The notes: generated by a model from the letters alone, not told the origin. Shown: positions 25,598-34,423, numbered from the stretch's first letter. The stretch is 64,000 nucleotides of DNA from Streptomyces chattanoogensis (GCF_001294335.1 NZ_LGKG01000172.1:1-64000); one strand, 5' to 3'. Made by a program: numbers and translations.

Positions 25598-26218
25598 TCA
25601 GGTGGGTGGGGAGGCCCGCGCCGACGGGGAAGCGGCGCGAGCCACGTCGTCCAGATCGCGTATCTGGCGGCGTACTTCTTCCCGCAGGGACGCGTGCCGC
25701 CGACACACCCCGGGGGAACCGGCTGCGGCCCGCCCGGACGCGGCCGGAGCGGCCAGAGAGGCCTCGCGCCCGTATCGCAGGCAGTGCAGGGTCTCCCGGA
25801 CCTCGCCGTGCACGGCGACATGGCACGCGTTCGTCACCGCGGCGGCGGAGTACCAGGCGAGACCGGCAAGGGGGCCGGGGCTGTCGGCGGCGACCTGGAT
25901 CTGGTCGAAGGCGGCCAGCATGGTCGGGAGCGTGACAGGCGTTCCGTCCTCCAGCTTCCGCCAGACATCGTCCAGCGCCCGGCCGAGCACATGCGGATCG
26001 CCCTTGCCGGTCTCCGCGTGGAACCGGAGGAAATACGGCAGCAGACGAACGGCGGTCAGCGCGGCCAGGGTCGTGCGGGCGTGGACGGGCAACTCGGTGA
26101 GACGGGCCGTCAGGTGGCGTTCTTCGTCGCGGTACCGGTGGAGTGGGGCGTGGGGACTGTGGTCTTCGGCGCAGTCACCGCAAGAGAGCTGTTGAGGTCG
26201 AGCTGCCACGTCAGCCAT
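25598..26218 (-). CDS. DUF416 family protein
   Basis: 206 residues. The core RDEERHLTARLTELPVHART, LAALTAVRLLPYFLRFHAET, GKGDPHVLGRALDDVWRKL fits the DUF416 (YjaG-like) pattern, in which an all-helical protein has the run aaRLLPyyxxFxxExGxGdpxxLrxxLdxvW. No reaction is known for the family. It lies between the SpoIIE gene and the P450 gene, both of which end towards it or run alongside. Cotranscription with the upstream P450 is possible because only about 20 bases separate them. Confidence 0.72.
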   Translation of the reverse strand: MADVAARPQQLSCGDCAEDHSPHAPLHRYRDEERHLTARLTELPVHARTTLAALTAVRLLPYFLRFHAETGKGDPHVLGRALDDVWRKLEDGTPVTLPTMLAAFDQIQVAADSPGPLAGLAWYSAAAVTNACHVAVHGEVRETLHCLRYGREASLAAPAASGRAAAGSPGVCRRHASLREEVRRQIRDLDDVARAASPSARASPPT

Positions 26219-26238
26219 GCCTGCAGGTTGGGCCGGGC

Positions 26239-27678
26239 CTACTGCCGCGGTCCGGCGTGCTGCGCGGTGTCTGTGTGCTGCGTCGTGTCACCGTGCGTCG
26301 TGTCTGCGTGCTGCCCAGCTTCGGGTGTCCAGCGGACCGGCAGCTGTTCCGTACCACGGATGAGCATCCCGGAGCGCCAGGTGAAGGCGTCGGTGGCGCA
26401 GTCCAGTGCGAGGTGGGGACAGCGTTCCAAGAGGGTGCCGATGGCGATACGGGCCTCCAGGCGGGCCAGCGGGGCGCCGAGGCAGAAGTGGATACCGTGG
26501 CCGAAGGCCATGTGGCCGCGTGGCTCGCGGGTGATGTCGAAGTCGTCCGCCGCGGCGAAGCGTTCGGGGTCGCGGGAGGCGGAGGCCAGGACGACCCACA
26601 CGGGCTCCTTGGCAGGGATGACCGTGCCGCCGATCTCGACCGGCTCGGAGGTGAAACGCCAGGTGGCCGTCTCCACGGGGCCGTCGAAGCGCAGCATCTC
26701 CTCCACGGCGTTGTCCAGGAGGGAGCGGTCGGCCCGCAGAGCGGCCAGCTGGTCGGGGTGCTGGAGCAGGGCGCGTACCCCGTTGGAGATGAGGCTGACG
26801 GTGGTCTCGTGGCCGGCCACCAGCAACAGGAAGGCCATGCCGACCAGTTCATCGCGGGAGAGCCGGTCGCCGTCCTCGTCGCTCGTCCGTATCAGGGCGC
26901 TGAGCAGGTCCTCGCCAGGTGCGCTGCGCTTCTCCTCGATGAGGCCGACGAGGTATGCGGCCATCTCCGTGGTGGCCTTCTGCGAGGGCTCCGGGCCGGT
27001 CGGCGCGACGATCTCGTTCGACCAGGCGCGGAAGGCCTCTCGGTCCATGGAGGGGACGCCGATCAGTTCGCAGATGACGGTCATGGGCAAGGGGAAGGCC
27101 AGCGCGTCCACGAGGTCGGCACGACCCGCCGGTGTGGCCAGCATCGCGTCGAGCAGCTCGTCGGTGATCTGCTGCACGCGCGGCCGCAGCGCTTCGACGC
27201 GGCGCGAGGTGAACTCCCGGGCCACCAGCTTCCGCAGCCGGGTGTGATGGGGCGGATCGGCATCCAGCATGTTGGTGAACAGCGGCGAATCGTTGATGTC
27301 CGCGCTCGCCATCGCGGTGCGCCAGTCCTTGGTGAGCCGGGGGTCGGCGAGCGCCGCCCGGACCGCCTGGTGGCCGACCACCAGCCAGGCGTCCTGGCCC
27401 TCGGGCACTCGCACACGGTGTACAGGCCCCTGGGCGCGCAGCTTGGCGTAGTAGGGGTAGGGGTCCGCGGTGAAGTCCGGTCCGTAGGCAGCCAGGTCGA
27501 CGATCCCCGAAATCCTCGGAGCCCCGGAGACCTGTGAACTCTGTGAACCCCCCTGTGGGTTCCTCGGGCTGCTCTGCCCCTGGATCCCTTGGCTTCCCTG
27601 GCTCCCCTGACTCGTTTGAGTCCCCTCCACGGCGTTCCCCAAGCTCTTCTCGGCTACTGGTGGTCTTTTGACGTTCAC
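26239..27678 (-). CDS. Cytochrome P450
   Basis: 479 residues. The heme-binding loop is FGHGIHFCLGAPLAR (Cys399), the oxygen-activating I-helix is LLVAGHETTVSL (288-293), and the K-helix ExxR is EEMLR (Glu327, Arg330). The type resembles bacterial CYP107/CYP105-like enzymes. The substrate is unknown, and neither ferredoxin nor reductase is adjacent. Both ends are unusual: the first 55 residues are Ser/Gln/Gly-rich near-repeats (QGSQGSQGIQGQSS), and the tail has Thr/His/Asp repeats (DTTHGDTTQHTDTAQHAG). Both are encoded by short DNA repeats and are probably disordered. The GTG start is poorly supported, so the true start may be nearer the conserved DLAAYGPDFTADPYPYY segment. Confidence 0.9.
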   Translation of the reverse strand: MNVKRPPVAEKSLGNAVEGTQTSQGSQGSQGIQGQSSPRNPQGGSQSSQVSGAPRISGIVDLAAYGPDFTADPYPYYAKLRAQGPVHRVRVPEGQDAWLVVGHQAVRAALADPRLTKDWRTAMASADINDSPLFTNMLDADPPHHTRLRKLVAREFTSRRVEALRPRVQQITDELLDAMLATPAGRADLVDALAFPLPMTVICELIGVPSMDREAFRAWSNEIVAPTGPEPSQKATTEMAAYLVGLIEEKRSAPGEDLLSALIRTSDEDGDRLSRDELVGMAFLLLVAGHETTVSLISNGVRALLQHPDQLAALRADRSLLDNAVEEMLRFDGPVETATWRFTSEPVEIGGTVIPAKEPVWVVLASASRDPERFAAADDFDITREPRGHMAFGHGIHFCLGAPLARLEARIAIGTLLERCPHLALDCATDAFTWRSGMLIRGTEQLPVRWTPEAGQHADTTHGDTTQHTDTAQHAGPRQ

Positions 27679-27868
27679 AGGCGCGGCTGCGTCCGCTCAT
27701 GTCAACGTCAATGCCACCGTATGCGTGCGCCGCGCATCAGGCATCGGCCGATCGGAGGAGCCGGGACCGGCCCCGTACTCCTCTCGTAGTGCGTGGGTGT
27801 GGGGGGCGGTGCATCGGGCGTGGGGCTGCGGGTTCGGGCCGCGGCCCCACGCCCGAGGCCGGGTCGGC

Positions 27869-28477
27869 CTATCCGACGCGCTCGATGCGGGCGTGGCGAA
27901 TGAGGAACTTTCCTTGCTCACGTACCTGCTCGAAGGCCGCGTTGTTGAGCAGTACGCAGCTGCCCGACGTCGAAGTGACGGACACCGTGGTCGACTTGTT
28001 GTTGTCCAGATTGGTCACCTTCAGCTTCGTGCCGCTGGGGAACTGGCTGCTCGACGCCGCCGGTGCGCCGCCTTCGCCGGAGAGGGTGACCGTCGAGCCG
28101 GGGCAGACGACATCGGAGCCGGCCGGCTGTGCGGGGTCCTGGCTTTGACTGTCCGAACCGGTGGGCGGGGCCTGCGGGGACGCCGGCGCGGCATTGCTGT
28201 CTTCGGTGCTGCCGCATCCGGACGCCTTCTGCTGGACCTTGATCTGCGCTATCACGGCCTTACGGTTGGCGATCCGGGCGGCGGACTGGGCATCCGGATG
28301 GGCTTCCTGGTCGGTGATGAACTTCTGGTTGTTGCTCAGCGCGGTGGCCAGTCCGTCGCAAGCCACCGATGCCTGGCTGGTGCCCGTCATGGCGACGGCG
28401 ATGCCGCCGACCATCGCCGCGGCGCTGACGAAAATGGCGATCTTCTTACCCCGGCCGATTCTCCTCTTTCGGGTCAA
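27869..28477 (-). CDS. Secreted protein of unknown function
   Basis: 202 residues. A signal peptide is clear: RKRRIGRGKKIAIFVSAAAM, VGGIAVAM, cleavage near SQASVA. The mature part starts with a helical region (DGLATALSNNQKFITDQEAH, PDAQSAARIANRKAVIAQIK) holding a pair of cysteines. A Ser/Pro/Gln linker follows, then a beta-rich C-terminal domain (VVCPGSTVTLSGEGGAPAAS, KLKVTNLDNNKSTTVSVTST). The C-terminal domain resembles secreted double-psi-barrel-like modules in Streptomyces, with conserved CPGSTVTLSG, but I cannot name a family. The promoter would lie in the 290 bases before 28477. Confidence 0.7.
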   Translation of the reverse strand: MTRKRRIGRGKKIAIFVSAAAMVGGIAVAMTGTSQASVACDGLATALSNNQKFITDQEAHPDAQSAARIANRKAVIAQIKVQQKASGCGSTEDSNAAPASPQAPPTGSDSQSQDPAQPAGSDVVCPGSTVTLSGEGGAPAASSSQFPSGTKLKVTNLDNNKSTTVSVTSTSGSCVLLNNAAFEQVREQGKFLIRHARIERVG

Positions 28478-28765
28478 GGCAACGACTCCTGTTCTTGATG
28501 TTCTTCCCTACTCGATGCCGCCCCGTACGGAGGAGAGTGGCGGCCCGTTTCAACGCCGGATCAAAATTGTCCGAGGATGCCAAGTCCCTTCCCAGGGCGG
28601 TCCGTAGACGGTCGCCGTCGAGCACGATGCCGACATCACGTACGCGGGGCGCTTACGGGGAGCCGGCGGCGCCGCTCCGGGTGACCACCGCGGGAAAGTA
28701 TCAACCGGCCCGGGGGACCGCGGAATTCGATTGCCCCGGCCTGTGCGCGGGATCACTATGGACGG

Positions 28766-29641
28766 ATGCGCTTTTCCCTCAACATTCCGAACTTCGGGGA
28801 CTTCGCCGATCCCAGGACGGTCGCGACGGTGGCTGTGGCGGCGGAAGAAGCAGGTTGGGACGGGCTCTTCGTCTGGGACCACGTGGTGCACGACAAGCGT
28901 CTTCGCCGGACTTTCGGCGACCCCTGGATGCTGCTGACCGCTGCGGCGCTGGCGACTTCAAGGATCAAGCTGGGGACGCTGGTCACCCCGGTCGCTCGGC
29001 GACGCCCGCAGCAGCTTGCCCGTCAGGTGGCCACGCTGGACGTGCTCAGCGGCGGCAGGGTGATCTTCGGGGCGGGCCTGGGCGGGCCGATCGAGGACGA
29101 GTACGGCAGCTTCGGCGAGACGACCGACCCGGTGGTGCTCGCGGAACGCCTGGACGAAGGTCTGGGACTCCTGCAGCGCTACTGGTCCGGTGAGCCGGTG
29201 ACCCATCATGGGCGGCACTTCACGGTGGAGGAGGTGACCCTCTTGCCGGCGACGGTGCAGCGCCCGCGCCCGCCGGTCTGGGTGGCCGGCTTCTGGCCGC
29301 ACCGGCGCCCCATGCGCCGGGCAGCCCAATGGGACGGCGCGGTTCCCCTGTTCGCCGACTCCAGACACGGCCACCTCCCCGCTGTCGATCAGGTCCGAGA
29401 TCTCGTCACCTACGTCCACCGGCACCGCGACCGCGACCGCGAACAGGACAGCCACAACCCGTTCGAGATCGTGATCGGCGGCGCGACTCCCGGGGATCCC
29501 ACCAAGGCCCGCGATCTGATCGGTCCTCTGGCCGATGCGGGTGCCACCTGGTGGGACGAACGGCAGCTCATGGACAGCGATCAACTCGACCAGCTCGCAC
29601 CGGTGTTGCGTCGCATCCGACAGGGACCACCCGCCCTCTGA
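28766..29641 (+). CDS. LLM-class F420-dependent oxidoreductase (luciferase-like)
   Basis: 291 residues. The TIM-barrel signatures are MRFSLNIPNFGDFADPRTVA, EEAGWDGLFVWDHV, ALATSRIKLGTLVTPVARR, RRPQQLARQVATLDVLSGGR and VIFGAGLGGP. WVAGFWPHRRPMRRAAQWDG belongs to the later half. These enzymes use F420 (or FMN) to oxidise or reduce small substrates; the actinobacterial setting favours F420. The start ATG 28766 fits the first beta-strand exactly. It stands alone, and the substrate is unknown. Confidence 0.87.
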   Translation: MRFSLNIPNFGDFADPRTVATVAVAAEEAGWDGLFVWDHVVHDKRLRRTFGDPWMLLTAAALATSRIKLGTLVTPVARRRPQQLARQVATLDVLSGGRVIFGAGLGGPIEDEYGSFGETTDPVVLAERLDEGLGLLQRYWSGEPVTHHGRHFTVEEVTLLPATVQRPRPPVWVAGFWPHRRPMRRAAQWDGAVPLFADSRHGHLPAVDQVRDLVTYVHRHRDRDREQDSHNPFEIVIGGATPGDPTKARDLIGPLADAGATWWDERQLMDSDQLDQLAPVLRRIRQGPPAL

Positions 29642-29764
29642 AGCGCACCGACGGGGTGCCTGCCGCCGACGCAGACTCGGGCATCCGCCGTCGGCCCCGG
29701 ACGGGCAACGCGCCGGGCCCGGACGAGGCACGGTTCTCACCCGGCCGTCCCGCCCCGGCCGCGC

Positions 29765-31054
29765 TCAACAACGGGCATGAGCAGTGATATCCGCCTCGAA
29801 TTCCTCGACCATCGCCGGAGTGACCGTCGGCCGGCACTGGGCGATGGCGGCCAGGTAGTCCTCGGTGCTCGCGCCCAGCCGCCCCTGAGCTCCCGTGCCG
29901 AGGCCGATCGACTCCAGGTCCCGCTCGAACGACGCCTGGGCCGCGACCCGGGCCGCGTGCTCGATATCGGCCGGGGTGAACAGCTCGCTGGCCGCAACCA
30001 GCGCCGTCACATCGACATCGGCCCGGCCGTCCGTGTAGCGCGACCAGATCGCCGCGCGGGCGGCCTTGTCCGGCGTACCGATCGGGATCAGGTAGTCGAA
30101 GCGGCCGGGGCGCAGGAAGGCCGGGTCGAGCGAGCGGATGGAATTGGTGGCGCACACCAGCAGGCGCTCGTCCCGCTCCCGGAACCCCGGTATGAGCTTG
30201 AGCAGTTCATTGGTCACCCCGTGCAGCCCGCCGGGCTGTGCCGGCTCGGCCCGCACGGGAGCGATCTCCTCGACCTCGTCGATGAAGACGAGCACCCGCT
30301 CCAGCTCCGCGATACGGGCGAACGCGCTGCGCAGGGCCGCCGCGAGGTTGCCCTCGTCGGCGAGCCGGGACGGCAGCAGCTCGACGAACGGCCAGCCCAG
30401 CTTGGCCGCAATGCCGCGTGCGAAGGTGGTCTTTCCGGTGCCCGGCGGACCGAACAGGGCGATCGCCCGCGGCGGACGGACGCCGTGCCGCGCGGCCCGC
30501 TCCGGCTCCGCCAGCGGCAGCACCACACGTCGTTCGATCAGGTCCTTCTCCGCCTCCATGCCGGCCACCTTGGCCCACAGATCGGCCGGCAGGAACCGTC
30601 CGCCGAGGTCGTCCAGGAGACTGGCCGCGGGACCGTGGTGCGGCTCGACCTTCTCGAAGTAGGCCACGGCGGGCTGCCGCGTGTACCCCGCGTTGAGCAG
30701 CCCCTCACCCAGCAGGTCCTCCTCGGGCAGTACGTAGGCGATACGGCTCACCCGCGCGGCAACCAGCCGCCGCTCCAGCTCCACCAGCAGCGCACTCGCC
30801 AGTCCCCGCCCACGCCAGGCCGACGAGATGGCGATCCGCATCACCCAGCCCCGCTCACCGGCCACACAGGCGAGCGCCGTCCCGATGGGTACGCCCTGGT
30901 GGACGGCCACCACAGCAGGCTGCCGGGAGCTGAGCGCGCTGATGCACTCGGCGAGCGAGAACACCGACTCCTGTCCGAGCTCGGCGGTGGAGTCGATCAG
31001 GTGGACCACGGCAGCGAGATCCTTCTCGCGGTAGTCATGGATGAGCCAGTTCAC
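29765..31054 (-). CDS. GNAT acetyltransferase fused to an AAA+ ATPase
   Basis: 429 residues from GTG 31054 (GAGGGG about 10 bases upstream). Residues 1-135 form a GNAT domain: VMRIAISSAWRGRGLASALLVE gives the acetyl-CoA loop R81-G-R-G-L-A. Residues 140-429 form an AAA+ ATPase: Walker A FGPPGTGKTT (202-209), Walker B RVLVFIDEVEE (254-260), then the second region of homology CATNSIRSLDPAFLRPGRFD with sensor Asn and arginine fingers, and a C-terminal lid helix set. AAA+ modules of this kind remodel proteins. The fused acetyltransferase suggests that modification and remodelling act on the same target, which is unknown. The gene is alone on this strand. Confidence 0.87.
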   Translation of the reverse strand: MNWLIHDYREKDLAAVVHLIDSTAELGQESVFSLAECISALSSRQPAVVAVHQGVPIGTALACVAGERGWVMRIAISSAWRGRGLASALLVELERRLVAARVSRIAYVLPEEDLLGEGLLNAGYTRQPAVAYFEKVEPHHGPAASLLDDLGGRFLPADLWAKVAGMEAEKDLIERRVVLPLAEPERAARHGVRPPRAIALFGPPGTGKTTFARGIAAKLGWPFVELLPSRLADEGNLAAALRSAFARIAELERVLVFIDEVEEIAPVRAEPAQPGGLHGVTNELLKLIPGFRERDERLLVCATNSIRSLDPAFLRPGRFDYLIPIGTPDKAARAAIWSRYTDGRADVDVTALVAASELFTPADIEHAARVAAQASFERDLESIGLGTGAQGRLGASTEDYLAAIAQCRPTVTPAMVEEFEADITAHARC

Positions 31055-31815
31055 CGGTACCGCCCCTCGTTGGTGATGTTGCAGCGAGGCTAGGGGCGGT
31101 GGGGGAGCGGGTCCTGCTCCACCTTGCACAATCCGGATCGGCGATCGCTACGTTCCGTATGTAGCCAGGTCTCGGCCGTGGCGGACGGTCCGCTTCATCC
31201 ATGAGGGGGCGTCTATTCGGTATGGGGCATGGAATGCCTTTTGCTCTCTTGTGAGGTGTTTGCGCCAATGGGGGCGGGGTGAGATGGGTGCCTGGCATGG
31301 GGAGGGCAGCCAAGGCCAACGTGCTTGCGAGGCAGACTGGTTGACGTTGTCGGGCGCGCCATTTGTGCTCCAACACGGCGTAAGCAGAGGGTGGTTGGGA
31401 ATTGTTTGCGGCCGCCGATGCCTCGCGACCCGGCTCCCGTATCCGCAGTCCCCTCCCATGCCCCGCCCGCTCCCATCGGGCCCCGTCGGCCAACGCCGCA
31501 CATCCCCCCGCCACCCTCTCCGCGCCCCCCCATTCGCTCACTCCCCGTCACGGCGTGGCGTGCGCGCCGCCCCCTGTACGCCATCTGGGAAGCCCGCTAC
31601 ACCGTCGAAGTCGCGACACGCCGGAGGGGCGCGCCATCGAACGGGTGACAATTCGGGCTTCGGCCACCCGAAGAGCGGACGAGGTACCCCGAATGCGGCG
31701 TTCTCCGGTGGTGCCGAGCCGTCATCTGACTGACGTTGAATGCGTCGCGATTGCGGTCCGATGAGCCGATGACGTGTCGGCCTTCGCAGTAGCGATGTGA
31801 AAGGACATGGTCTCC
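31055..31815. other. Long intergenic region, 760 bases
   Basis: No gene is supported; all frames lack recognisable domains. It holds the GNAT-AAA promoter at one end. At the other end is a nested stem-loop (31651-31694) upstream of the Gly-rich surface gene. Confidence 0.4.
31651..31694 (+). promoter_or_regulatory. Nested stem-loop in the leader of the surface-protein gene
   Basis: ATTCGGG (31651-31657) can pair with CCCGAAT (31688-31694). Immediately inside, CTTCGG (31658-31663) pairs with CCGAAG (31668-31673) over a CCAC loop. It lies about 120 bases upstream of the start codon and may be a structured 5' leader. It matches no riboswitch class I can recognise. Confidence 0.35.
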
Positions 31816-32538
31816 ATGCGCACTGCTCGCACCCTGTTCGCCTCGGCCGCTGTGACTGCGGTCCTGGCCATCACTACTCCCGCCGCCCAGGCAATCACCG
31901 TGGCCGGCGACGACGGTGGATCCTCCAGCCGTGACCACCACGGGCGCGGCGACGACCACGGCCGGGACCACGGCCGCGGCCATGACCACGGGCGTGACCA
32001 CGACAACGGCCGGCCCTCTGGTGGCGTGAACACCGGTGGCGGCGCCATGACCAATGACTGGGGTGGCGGCGACGACGATGATCACGGTTACGGCCGGGGT
32101 GGTCACGGTGGTGGCGCGGCGCCATGACCAATGACTGGGGTGGCGGCGACGACGATGATCACGGTTACGGCCGGGGTGGTCACGGTGGTGGCCTGGGGTG
32201 GCGGCGGTGACGGTGGTGGCGGCTACGGCGGTGGCGGCCGTGACCACGGTCGGGGTGGCGACCACGGCCGGGGTGGCGACCACGGCGGTGGTGGTTACGG
32301 CGGTGGCGGTGACCACGGCCGGGGTGGCGACCACGGCGGTGGTGGCTGGGGCGGCCGCGACCACGACCACGGGCGTGACCACGACAACGGCCGGCCCTCC
32401 GGTGGCGTCCACACCGGCGGTGGCGGCATGGCCCTCTCCGGCAGCAGCCTGGCCGCCGGCTCGGTGCTGATGCTCGGTGGTCTCGGCGCCGGGGTCTACG
32501 TGGTCCGCCGCCGTAAGGCGTCGGGTTCCGCCGCCTGA
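31816..32538 (+). pseudogene. Gly/Asp/His-rich surface protein with C-terminal membrane anchor, interrupted by an in-frame stop
   Basis: ATG 31816 has AAGGA ten bases upstream. The frame gives a signal peptide (RTARTLFASAAVTAVLAITT, cleavage near AQA) and Asp/His/Gly/Arg repeats (HDHGRDHDNGRPSGG type). It stops at TGA 32125-32127. The same frame reopens at once and continues with RGGDHGRGGDHGGGG-type repeats and then a membrane-anchor end, SGSSLAAGSVLMLGGLGAGV followed by YVVRRRK, to 32538. The stop lies exactly at the start of the second copy of a perfect 77-base tandem duplication, so the second copy is read out of phase. The intact gene would encode a secreted, membrane- or wall-anchored repetitive protein. 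It precedes a class F sortase gene by 160 bases. Two separate proteins remain possible (31816-32127 and 32131-32538). Confidence 0.65.
32039..32192 (+). repeat. Perfect 77-bp tandem duplication
   Basis: Bases 32039-32115 and 32116-32192 are identical, beginning with GGCGCCATGACC (offset by two) and ending GGTCACGGTGGTGGC. As 77 is not a multiple of three, the duplication changes the reading frame of the second copy and exposes a TGA. Confidence 0.9.
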
Positions 32539-32701
32539 CCTGACCGCGTCCCACACAGTTCGCCGTGCTGTCGCGGCCACCGTCGCAGATGGATGGTGGC
32601 CGCGACAACTGCCGTTCCGACACCCGCTTCTCCCGCTCGCTTCTCCCGCTCGGCACCCCGCTTCTCGTTGCCGACGCCTCGTTCACGAAAGGCAGCGCGC
32701 C

Positions 32702-33376
32702 ATGGCCTACCAGCAGCCGCCCCAGTCGAGACCACCCCGGCCCGCGCCCGGGTCCGGCCCTCTCAGCCGTCGGCTGATGTGGCCCGCCGGGGCGTTCCTC
32801 CTGGGCACCCTGCTCGTCTACAACTCCATAGACACGCCCTCCGATCCCAAGCCGCCCCAGGCCCGTCCGGCCGCGACCGCCCGGAACGCCCCCCTCTCGA
32901 GCCCACCACTGTCGCGCTCCATACCGAAGCGGCTGGCGATCCCCGAGATCGGCGTCGACGCACCCTTCACGGCGCTGTCGATCGGCCCGAAGGGGCAGCT
33001 CAACGCGCCGCCGGCGAACGACACCAACCTGGTCGGCTGGTTCCAGGGCGGGGCGACACCCGGCGAACGCGGTGCATCGATCGTCGCCGGTCATGTCGAC
33101 ACCAAGACCGGCCCCGCCGTGTTCCTGCAGCTGCGCATGCTCAAAAAGGGCAGCCAGATCAGCATCACCCGGGCGGATGGCCTCGTCGCAACGTTCAAGG
33201 TCGACTCCGTCGAGACCTTCAGCAAGGCGCAGTTCCCCAACGACCGGGTCTACGCCGACACCCCGGACGCACAGCTGCGCGTGATCACCTGCGGCGGCGC
33301 ATACAACCGGGCCGCCAAGGATTACGAGTCCAACGTGGTGGTGTTCGCGCACCTCGCCTCGTCGGCCCGTAAGTAA
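32702..33376 (+). CDS. Class F sortase
   Basis: 224 residues with an N-terminal membrane anchor (LMWPAGAFLLGTLLVYNSID) after a short cytoplasmic Pro-rich tail. The catalytic triad is visible: His131 in VAGHVDT, Cys197 in LRVITCGGAYN and Arg203 in YNRAAKDYESNVVVFA. RLAIPEIGVDAPFTALSIG is the class F start of the catalytic barrel. Actinobacterial class F sortases are cysteine transpeptidases acting outside the membrane, usually orphan, with few known substrates. This one follows a damaged repeat-protein gene that has an anchor-like C-terminus but no recognisable LPXTG. A strong terminator follows the stop. Confidence 0.9.
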   Translation: MAYQQPPQSRPPRPAPGSGPLSRRLMWPAGAFLLGTLLVYNSIDTPSDPKPPQARPAATARNAPLSSPPLSRSIPKRLAIPEIGVDAPFTALSIGPKGQLNAPPANDTNLVGWFQGGATPGERGASIVAGHVDTKTGPAVFLQLRMLKKGSQISITRADGLVATFKVDSVETFSKAQFPNDRVYADTPDAQLRVITCGGAYNRAAKDYESNVVVFAHLASSARK

Positions 33377-33394
33377 GGGGCTTACGGGAGCAGG

Positions 33395-33421
33395 GGCCGG
33401 CCCCGGACAGGGGCCGGCCTT
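33395..33421 (+). terminator. Terminator after the sortase gene
   Basis: Perfect 10-base stem GGCCGGCCCC (33395-33404) / GGGGCCGGCC (33410-33419) with loop GGACA, followed by TT, 18 bases after the stop. Confidence 0.85.
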
Positions 33422-33787
33422 CGGGGCGGCGTGGGCGCCGCAGCGGAAACGGCTGCGGCGCCGTCGCGTCGGGCCCCTTCCCGCCCGGGAGTTCGAGGCA
33501 GGTACCCGCGGCTCGGCCATGCCTCGCCCCGTGGTAGCTTCTGCATGCACCTGCATACAACATGCATGCAGGATCTGCGACGGGCAGTACAGCCCGCGGT
33601 GCACCGCGACGTGCGGCACGAAGTGCGATGCCAAGGACAGGGCGCAGTACGACGCACGGTACGAAGCGACGAGGCGAAGTACGCGGTGCATGACGGCGGG
33701 GTGGCGCGGACGCGTGTGTGACGCGCGGTGCGACGCCAAGGGCGCGGGAAATCAGCGGGAAGAGCGGCGGGATCGATGGAGAAAACG
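33422..33787. other. Intergenic region upstream of the GntR gene
   Basis: About 365 bases. It has a TGCAT-rich element at 33541-33571 and many GCGGTACGA/GCAGTACGA-like near-repeats (33580-33700). No gene is supported. Confidence 0.4.
33541..33571. promoter_or_regulatory. TGCAT-rich dyad, candidate GntR autoregulatory operator
   Basis: CTGCATGC (33541-33548) and GCATGCAG (33564-33571) are perfect inverted copies separated by 15 bases, with a further TGCATAC in between. It lies about 215 bases before the GntR start. The link to that regulator is inferred from position only. Confidence 0.4.
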
Positions 33788-34414
33788 ATGCAGTCGGGGC
33801 GGGAGAAGGCATATGCCTATCTCAAGGACCTCATCCTCACCGACCCTGACACGCATAACTGCTTCCTCTCCGAGCAGGATCTCGCAGACCGTGTCGGCAT
33901 CTCACGCACCCCGATCCGCGAGGCGCTGCTCCTGCTCGCGGCCGAGGATCTGGTGCGGCTGGTTCCCAAGCGGGGCGCGCATATCGCTCCGCTGACCGGG
34001 CGTGACATCGGTGAGCTGATGGAAATGCGCGGACTGATCGAGCGCTTCGCCGCCGAATGCACCACAGCACAGGGCACCGCTCCGGTATCGGAAATGGCCG
34101 ACATCCTTGCCCACCAGGAAGCAATGCGAGGAGAGCGCTCCACCAAGGCATTCATCGCTGCCGACCACCGCTTCCACGCCACCCTTGTCGCGGCCGCCGG
34201 CAACACCCTGATGAGCCGTCAGTACGACGCGCTGCGCAGCCGCCAGGTCCGGGCCGGCATCATCGCGCCGTACCGGTCGGGCAAGCGCCAGGACGAGGTG
34301 ATCGCCGAACACCGTCAGATCCTCGACTGCCTGGTGGCCGGCGATGCCGCGGCGGCCTGCACGGCCATAGACCATCACATCCGGGCCACCCAACGCGTCC
34401 TGCTGGCCGCGTAG
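33788..34414 (+). CDS. GntR family transcriptional regulator (FadR/FCD subfamily)
   Basis: 208 residues from ATG 33788, which has GGAG six bases upstream; ATG 33776 is an in-frame alternative. The winged-helix DNA-binding domain is at residues 1-70 (EKAYAYLKDLILTD, LSEQDLADRVGISRTPIREAL, LAAEDLVRLVPKRGAHIAPL). The C-terminal helical FCD effector domain contains LMEMRGLIERFAAE, FIAADHRFHATLVAAAGN and VIAEHRQILDCLVAGDAAAA, with the Asp/His metal-ligand pattern of the FCD family. Effector and targets are unknown. The convergent nitrilase gene or a distant locus may be regulated. Confidence 0.87.
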   Translation: MQSGREKAYAYLKDLILTDPDTHNCFLSEQDLADRVGISRTPIREALLLLAAEDLVRLVPKRGAHIAPLTGRDIGELMEMRGLIERFAAECTTAQGTAPVSEMADILAHQEAMRGERSTKAFIAADHRFHATLVAAAGNTLMSRQYDALRSRQVRAGIIAPYRSGKRQDEVIAEHRQILDCLVAGDAAAACTAIDHHIRATQRVLLAA

Positions 34415-34423
34415 TTACGGCCG

